Below are positions 58,105 through 64,000 of a stretch of DNA of 64,000 bases, piece after piece. A model generated the notes under the pieces. That model did no database searches, had not been told where the DNA came from, and worked only from the letters and a program-made list of their open reading frames with translations. Every line of letters starts with the position of its first letter. Position 1 is the first letter of the stretch. Position numbers and translations under genes: made by a program. Source of the DNA: Sequoia sempervirens (Eukaryota; Streptophyta; Pinopsida; Cupressales; Cupressaceae); the NCBI GenBank assembly GCA_007258455.2, contig VDFB02193867.1:570505328-570569327 (forward strand). Reading direction: 5' to 3'.

Positions 58105-59358
58105 TGTAGACACCTTAATTTGGCCACCCCTGTATGGCCAAATTCACCCTTCATATTCCTTTATCCTACATCCTTAAACCATTAATTAAATAATTTATTA
58201 TTTGATTAATATTTCCCTTATTCTAATGTCCCTAAGGTATTTAATAAATTAATTAAATACCTTACCCCCCTTTCATCTCTAAATTAAATAAATATCCCAA
58301 TTTATTTAATTTAGTCACTTTAGCCTTTATGAATTAAATCAATTTTGAATTCAATTATTCTCTCTCCAAATCTCACATCCTCCATAATCCCCTCTAATCT
58401 AGATTAGCTTAATTAATTTGTGATTAAGTTGTGCACACCCCTAATCATCATTAGGGTCACATCCTTCATAATTCCCCACTTGCCTCTAATATGTCCTTAA
58501 TTTTTTTAATCATGCATTTGTACAACCTTAATCACCTACTTAGGCCAACATAATCCCCATGCCATTTATGGCATATGTCCTTAGTCAACATACATTAAAT
58601 TCTTTCTCTATGTGGAGAAGGCGACCCCTTCCCTATGTGAATTTTTAATTCACATTTATTTCCTCAATGCATTTTTAGGAATTTAAAATTCCTTCTCCCA
58701 TCCCCATGAGGATTTTTTATAAATTTTCAATTTCTCACATGTCCTCTCACTCACATGTGTACAAAGACCTCCTTTATGAGGAGATTTTGTCCAAATCCCA
58801 AGGTACTATGTAGTACCTCCATGTTATGCCCACATCATCCCCCTCTTTCCATCTCACCTGCCACATGTCAGGATGTGAGGGCTTGTGAGTTCTCAACTCA
58901 CCCTAGCCCTTGATTTTGTCCATCTTGGCTCAATCCGGGCCCTCCGTTCATTTAGAGGCACTTCCCCTAAAAATGGTGGAATTTCCCTCATTTTCCATCT
59001 TCCACTTTTTGCATACAAACTCAAGCACACTTAGCAAGCATACACTTAGCATCCTCCATTGTTGCAGCATCTTTGAGCTCTCATCTTGCATCCTTCAAAA
59101 TACCCACAATCTCCATTGCATCCATCATCATCTTAGCTACATTTTGCACTAGGTTTCAAGATATTTTGCTACCAAGGAGCACACATCAAGCAATAAAAGG
59201 GCCAACCAATTTATCAATCTAAACAAGCTAAAAGGTTCCAATTTTCATTTGTTTTTGTTTAGATTCAACAAAGCCAATATTGAGTGTTTTGTTCGTGTTT
59301 TCTATCTCTCATTTCCATTGTAGTTTTGCATTCCTAGGTTAGAATTCACTTGCACATA
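58105..59358 (+). repeat. 3' LTR of the giant gypsy element
   Basis: 1254 bp, partner of 31895-33108. Carries a small insertion near 58500-58545 and ends CATA where the 5' copy ends CACA. Followed by GGATT. Confidence 0.92.
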
Positions 59359-59363
59359 GGATT

Positions 59364-60650
59364 AAATCAAAGACAAATGGGAAACATTTATGGAGCCTAA
59401 TCAACTTTAATATCTAGGATTTGTCTATATTGTTGATCATTATTATTCTATTTGGTTTTATTTTTAAATCCTCTTAATTGTTTTTTCTCTCTTTTGTTTG
59501 GGTTTAATTTTGCTACAACTTGGTTGATTGTAGACTATTATTATGTTGTTTTTTATGGTTTAATATATAAAAAAGGAATGTTTCGTTTTCAAATAATATT
59601 TATTTATTTTTACTAAAAAATGAAAAAACTTGTACCATTCCTTTTCATGTTTTGGTTAAATAATGATAATTCTAATAAGTACCAAGTGATTAAACTATTC
59701 AAAAAATTGCTCTATTTTTTCCAAATCCATTGGGGTGTTACACTTTATTAAGATATAAGGATGGTTTGATGCCCCTATATGATATGTAGGTTTCTAAGGA
59801 GGATATGACACCATAATAAAGGATTGTGACTCCAAAGAGATGCAAATAGTAGCTTCAAGAAGGGGGTTGTTGAAATATTCTTAAGAAAAAGGGAAATAAG
59901 TCATCTAAAGGTGGCCCAAGGAGGAGATCAATGATTCCAAGATCAACAATGTTGTTTCTATTGAATTTCATACACATCTAAAATTCTAATGTTTGTGTAT
60001 GGCGTAAAATTGTACCCCTTGCAATTTCACATACATCCTTGTACCTGCTTTAGTGTCCACTCCCTTAGAACTTGTGTAGGCTCACTTTAGCCCCTACATC
60101 AGCCTTTTTCCCTTCTTAGGATGCTCCAACACCCCTTTTCTATAGCTACCCTCACACGTCAGCTTTGTGTTGAGCCTTGTGCTTTCCCTGTTCATTTTTT
60201 TTTTGTAGCGCGACGTGTCCAAACACTAGTGCATTGTGCAGATGTCTGTGCGTTGTGCTAGCATCCTGCGACGTTTCAATGTTCAAATGATCATCTCTGA
60301 GAATTTTTGCCACTTGTCACCTCCTTTGGTTAGTGGTAACAACTCGAGATGTCTTGTAACCATCTGGGAAGCTTCTTTCCTCTCTTTTTAAGTCATCCTT
60401 TCAACTCATTTGGCCTTCTAGCTTCATTCTAACTTCTCTCTAGCCTTGGCTCATGGCTTTTCCTCCTCTCTTGCTCTTGTCATTTTTCTTATACAACTCC
60501 ATTGATTGCTACAACAACACTCTTGGTTCTAGCAGATCTCTTTGTTTCCCTCCTTAGCTTTCTAAGCCTTCTGTGTGATATCTACCTTGTGCCTTGCACC
60601 TTTGAGCATCTTGGGATTTTTCACATCCTCTATCTATTGCATCTACACAT
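59364..60650. other. unassigned flank of the giant element
   Basis: AT-rich first half (about 59370-59700), possibly continuing the sequence seen at 31400-31889. Nothing recognised after that. GTGCATTGTGCAGATGTCTG near 60231 and related words near 61105-61130 hint at a diverged duplicate. Confidence 0.35.
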
Positions 60651-60805
60651 TGTGATATGGGTTCTCCTCCTTGAGCAGGGATTACTTTTATCACCTCTTT
60701 TGTGATACGAGTTCTCCTCCTCGAGTGGGGTTTGCTTTTATCACTCATACTTGGTGGTGTGTGTTCTACTTCTGAAGCAGGTTTTTCTTTCACCACACAC
60801 TTTGT
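60651..60805 (+). repeat. three tandem copies of a 50-bp unit
   Basis: TGTGATATGGGTTCTCCTCC (60651), TGTGATACGAGTTCTCCTCC (60701) and GGTGTGTGTTCTACTTCTGA (about 60754) begin successive copies. Each continues with GAGYRGGRWTTRCTTTTATCAC-like text. Confidence 0.8.
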
Positions 60806-61599
60806 CTATTCTGGTTACACTCTCTCTCTATCTATCTGGCTGTTCGTGGAGGTGGGAACACCAAAATGGGGGTTTGACTAAGGAAAAAACCTATACAGCC
60901 CCAACATTCTCTCCAGATATCATCACTTGTGTGGTTGTGAGTATTTCCTTTCTTCTCTTTATCTTTATCATTTATGTTTCACTTTATTCCAGTTTTGTTA
61001 TATTTTGTTGCTTTCTCACGTTCTAAGATTTCTTAGCAATTAGAGTAGAAGCAACCACGTTGTTATTTTCTGTGACATTCTCACTTTCTGGTCTATACAG
61101 ACGCCAATGCACTAGAGAGATGCTAGCGCGCTGCGTTTTCATCCCAGAATTGTGCTTACATCCTTTGGCCGAGAGCTTATAATTTTGTCCAAAAAATATT
61201 TGTGACTTGCTATTTTTGATTCTAGAACTCTTGTCATTGTTCCTTAAGATAGTTTAGGGCAGTTCGCCTCATGAGGCTTTCTCAATGAAGAGAAATTGTG
61301 AGTAGAAAATACCCCATCTCTACATTTTGGTGTGAAGAAGGGGTCATTTGTTTCAAAAACTAGGAATTTATTTACCCCTACTTGGGCGGGGTCATAACTT
61401 TTGACTTGGTGCTCAAAATTCAGAACCATTTGCACCATTGGAAATGTCTTCAAGAGGACTAATTTAGTCCCTAAAATACTGTGCCTTCAGTAGCCAAATT
61501 TTAGGGACTGACGCAAGTTTCAAACCAAAATTCCGCTCTAAAGACCTCCTAAAACACGAATTACTATAACATAGAAAATACCACAAAAATTGTAATGAA
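60806..61599. other. unassigned sequence before gypsy element 3
   Basis: No gene seen. May be leader or LTR of the third gypsy element; no matching LTR is available in the window. Confidence 0.35.
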
Positions 61600-61639
61600 T
61601 TTGATATCCTATTTTGTGAGTTTAGTATCTAATTATGTT

Positions 61640-62400
61640 CAAAATTTTAATGATATTCCATTTCATGTATGTGATAGTGACTTGGATTTTCCCATGTCAC
61701 TTGGTATCTTTGATCCTTCTCATGAGATTCCTGTTGCTTCGAAGGATATCTTATTGTAAGAAGATGAAATCATTGATACCTTCCTTAATGTTACTCTACC
61801 TTCTCTTCATTCCAATGCACTCTCTTCTAGAGACATTGCATTTTTGAATAATGAATCTCATCTTTATTCCAATGCACTCTCTTCTAGAGATGATGCATTA
61901 GTGAATGATGAATCTCCTTCCACATTTGATCCTGTGTGGATCGATGTTGAGAATATATCTTCAAATAATTATTCCACTAGTTGTGATGTCCGCAAATATA
62001 ATTTGTCTTTGCTACCCCTCAAAGGCCTAAGAGATCGGTCATTTACGTGACTCTAGCTAGTCCTTCTCCTAAAAGGATTTATTCTATTGATGGTCTTCCA
62101 TTTGATAGTAATTCCTTTGATCTTTCTAAGGCTTCCTCTTATAGAGTGGTAGCCCATACTTATGAGAATAGAATGAATAAGCAACTAAGCCTTCCTCAAG
62201 CACCTAAACCTACAACTAAATCACCTGGTGATTACGATATTTTCAAGCAACTCTGAGTTACTCTGACTAAGATCTCACAGTGGGACTTGCTTCAGTCTGC
62301 TCTGGTTTATCAGGGTATGCTTCAGGAAGCCTTGCAAAATATCCTCTTTCCTTCTTCTGCTAGGCTAGTATATGTTGATGCATTGATGGCTCATATTCGT
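61640..62400 (+). pseudogene. pre-protease region of gypsy element 3
   Basis: An acidic leader (CDSDLDFPMSLGIFDPSHEI), then a two-copy 19-residue repeat (SNALSSRDIAFLNNESHLY and SNALSSRDDALVNDESPST; 57-bp period from 61811). The block SSYRVVAHTYENRM, DIFKQL and KISQWDLLQSALVYQGMLQEAL follows, typical of the segment just ahead of Tat proteases (xISxWDLLxSSxxHRxALLxAL). One frame change near 62050 and stops near 62255 and 62432. Confidence 0.65.
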
Positions 62401-62432
62401 GCGGATTTGCCAAATATTACATTCTATTCATA

Positions 62433-62880
62433 GGAACTCCCACCTCCGAAAGTACAAAAGCAAGCAGACCCTTTAATGCTTATAGTTAACATTAATAATA
62501 TCGGCATTAGATGTAATCTCGTTAACATTGGTTCAACACTCAATGCATGTAGCATCGATCTATTGCCTAAGATTAATATTGATTCAGCTTCTCTTAATGC
62601 TTCTTTTGTTGTCATTCATGGGTTTGATAATGTTGGTCGACAAGCCCTAGGCACAATAGTCTTTCCTTTGAGGTTGGGAACCATTACCGTACCCACCCTT
62701 GTATATGTCATGCCAAAAAAGATACTGTGTAATCTTCTCCTTGGTAGACTGTGGATTCATGCTATGGGTGTAGTCCTGTCTACCTTGCATAAATATATTA
62801 AGTTCATTTGCAATAATCAAGTAGTCACAGTCAAGGCTAACCTTGAGGCTATGCGCTTGTGTGAGATGGAAGTTGTTGGT
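62433..62880 (+). pseudogene. aspartic protease of gypsy element 3
   Basis: LMLIVNINNIGIRCNLVNIGSTLNAC aligns with ALYIxVxxxxxxIxxVLIDNGSALNVC. The catalytic D is N here (NIGS). HGFDNVGRQALGTIVFPLRLG, LCNLLLGRLWIHAMG and STLHKYIKFICNNQVVTVKA complete the fold in the usual order. The frame 62476-63075 is open, so the D to N change is the main lesion. Confidence 0.85.
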
Positions 62881-63191
62881 CAGGCTTCGATTGTGCCTAC
62901 TCTTATTCCTTCAGTGTCTTCCAATGTGTCGATGTTTACTCCAACAGTACCCACTACAAAGGATAGTCATGAGATAGATGTCCCTAAGGAAGATCCGTCT
63001 GAAGCAAAAAACTTAAGTCTACTCTTTCTACTTCGCAAAAGAATACATGTCTTAGTGATGATTGGGGTTCCTTAAAATTTACAGGCTCCTCCATTGGGGA
63101 ATATAAAGTCGATCTGATCCACTCAAACCTTCTAATAACATCATCCACACCTGCTATCAGAGATGGTTATTCTTTTGTATCATAGGGTAGT

Positions 63192-63540
63192 ATGAGTAAT
63201 AATTGTAATTTTCTTAGTGTTGATCCTCCTTCTGAGGAAGATGATTATGCTTATGCTAAAGAGGATAATGTTGATAGTCTTGTTAAAAAGGATGGTGGTG
63301 ATCCCATAGAGGAGTGTGATCCCCATTGTTGGAATGTTTCTCTCTATGAAGATCCTCCTCAAGATTTACAAACATGTTATGGCCCCGACTTTAAGCTTGT
63401 CTCTAAATATGGTTATAGGCATAAAGGTTGTGGGCGTAGTGAACAAGGCATCCAGATCCCTATATAGTTTGTACCTAGTAAGCATAATTTGGGGCCTAGT
63501 TGCTCGAATGAATGATCCAAACGGAAGCCATGGTTGAGTG
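63192..63540 (+). pseudogene. G-patch-like segment between protease and RT, gypsy element 3
   Basis: LVSKYGYRHKGCGRSEQGIQIPI-stop-FVPSKHNLGPSC fits the G-patch pattern: hydrophobic, GY, GxGxG, EQGIxxPI, then LG. The third glycine position is C, and the stop suits Q. G-patch motifs bind RNA helicases or RNA and occur in some retroviral and plant gypsy polyproteins. Acidic residues precede it (EEDDYAYAKEDNVDSL). Confidence 0.6.
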
Positions 63541-63692
63541 ACATGAATTCTTCTCAACCTCATTCTATTGAAAAGATTCTTCCTCCATTGTCTTCTATTT
63601 TCGTGTCTTCTTCGTGTGAGAAATCGAGTTTTTCTCCACAAGAGAAAGGGTTGCTTCCTACTTCCCATCCTCCATCTGAGTAAGAGTGTATC

Positions 63693-63890
63693 TTGTTGAG
63701 GCTTCTAAAATCCTGCTTGATTACTCTTCCTTCTCCTACATGCAAAAAATTTCATAAGCATGATAAAGAAAAACATCCTTTTTGTGCATACCATCGAGTG
63801 CCTAGCCATTCCACTAGTGAATGTAAGGCCTTGAAGGACAAAATACAACAACTCCTTGATTCAGGTGCCATCAAAATCATGTTTTATTGA
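63693..63890 (+). pseudogene. zinc-knuckle-like block downstream of the G-patch, gypsy element 3
   Basis: HPFCAYHRVPSHSTSECKALKD, then KIQQLLDSGAIKI, matches the C-x2-H...H-x4-C plus LKxxIQxLIxxGxI block that normally sits between gag and protease in Tat elements. Here it follows the protease and the G-patch-like segment. Either this lineage repeats the motif, or the element is rearranged. Confidence 0.65.
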
Positions 63891-64000
63891 TGCACCTACC
63901 TTTTCTTTGCATGACAAGTGATATCGATGTCTACCTCTATCATGTATGTCCTAAGTATCTTGCATGGTTCCCCTCCCCTGTATGTTGGGGGAAGTGATAA

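Larger units (their letters stand above)
31895..59358 (+). mobile_element. giant Tat/Ogre-like Ty3/gypsy retrotransposon (about 27.5 kb)
   Basis: LTRs at 31895-33108 and 58105-59358 both start TGTAGACACC and end TTGCACACA/TTGCACATA. Flanks are GGATC (31890-31894) and GGATT (59359-59363), 4 of 5 alike. The 25-kb interior holds a 3.2-kb repeat-rich leader, gag, protease, RT, dead RNase H, archaeal-type RNase H, integrase, and a 14-kb 3' region. That 3' region carries a sense accessory frame and an antisense plant-mobile-domain frame. A 1.1-kb solo copia LTR is inserted at 44619-45711. Without it the element is about 26.4 kb, at or above the top of the size range I know for plant LTR elements. 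Confidence 0.88.
61600..64000 (+). mobile_element. third Ty3/gypsy (Tat-like) element, partial
   Basis: Protease, G-patch-like and zinc-knuckle-like blocks on the plus strand, running off the right edge. RT and integrase are not in the window, and no LTR could be defined. Frames are broken by stops and frame changes. Confidence 0.75.

Noticed and set aside
60502..61026. A host gene with hydrophobic frames of 67 and 91 codons
   Set aside because: They run through the 50-bp tandem repeat and T-rich sequence, have no homologous block, and have an equally long antisense frame.
1..63900. An alternative genetic code or programmed readthrough in which TAG/TAA means glutamine
   Set aside because: TGG to TAG, CGA to TGA, TAC-like to TAA, frameshifts and lost catalytic residues occur in the same frames. 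Many Q codons remain CAG/CAA, and this is nuclear plant DNA. Methylation decay explains it more simply.

Overview
The window is plant nuclear repeat DNA. It consists almost entirely of nested, decayed retrotransposons, and I found no convincing host gene, tRNA or rRNA. The sequence is AT-rich. LTR pairs are several percent diverged, coding frames are broken mostly by point nonsense changes, and one Ty3/gypsy element spans about 27 kb between its LTRs. This would suit a large, slowly purged genome such as a conifer or other gymnosperm. That is an inference; a large-genome angiosperm is not excluded.

Layout. (1) 1-4091 and 14471-15495: a Ty1/copia element on the minus strand (RNase H, RT, integrase, protease, gag, tRNA-Met-type PBS, 5' LTR), cut by the left edge. 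Its 5' LTR is split by (2) 4092-14470: a complete + strand Ty3/gypsy element with 1813-bp LTRs and a 5-bp target duplication matching at 4 of 5. Its gag-pol is one frame broken by a single frameshift and about two dozen stops. It carries an archaeal-type RNase H upstream of RT and a catalytically dead RNase H behind RT. (3) About 16297-20530: a degraded + strand L1-type LINE (endonuclease, RT, zinc-finger-like tail, RNase H). (4) 21762-31394: a small non-autonomous minus-strand LTR element, whose 5' LTR was hit by (5) 23596-31173: a second non-autonomous minus-strand element with 2.24-kb LTRs and a perfect GATAG duplication. (6) 31895-59358: a giant + strand Tat/Ogre-like gypsy element. (7) 44619-45711: a solo copia LTR inside the giant. 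(8) About 61600-64000: part of a third gypsy polyprotein (protease, G-patch-like motif, zinc-knuckle-like motif) running off the right edge.

The most interesting part is the giant element. Besides gag-protease-RT-RNase H-archaeal RNase H-integrase (36331-44171), its 14-kb 3' internal region carries two accessory reading frames that converge. One is a sense frame of about 1,300 codons (48687-52641) with an acidic middle, starting just behind two splice-acceptor-like sites. The other is an antisense frame of about 690 codons (54704-56785) encoding a plant mobile domain and a coiled coil. Degenerate short repeats flank both ends of the internal region. Across elements, the in-frame stops fall mainly where glutamine is expected and are mostly TAG, which fits loss of methylated C in CAG. 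Everything coding here appears non-functional today.
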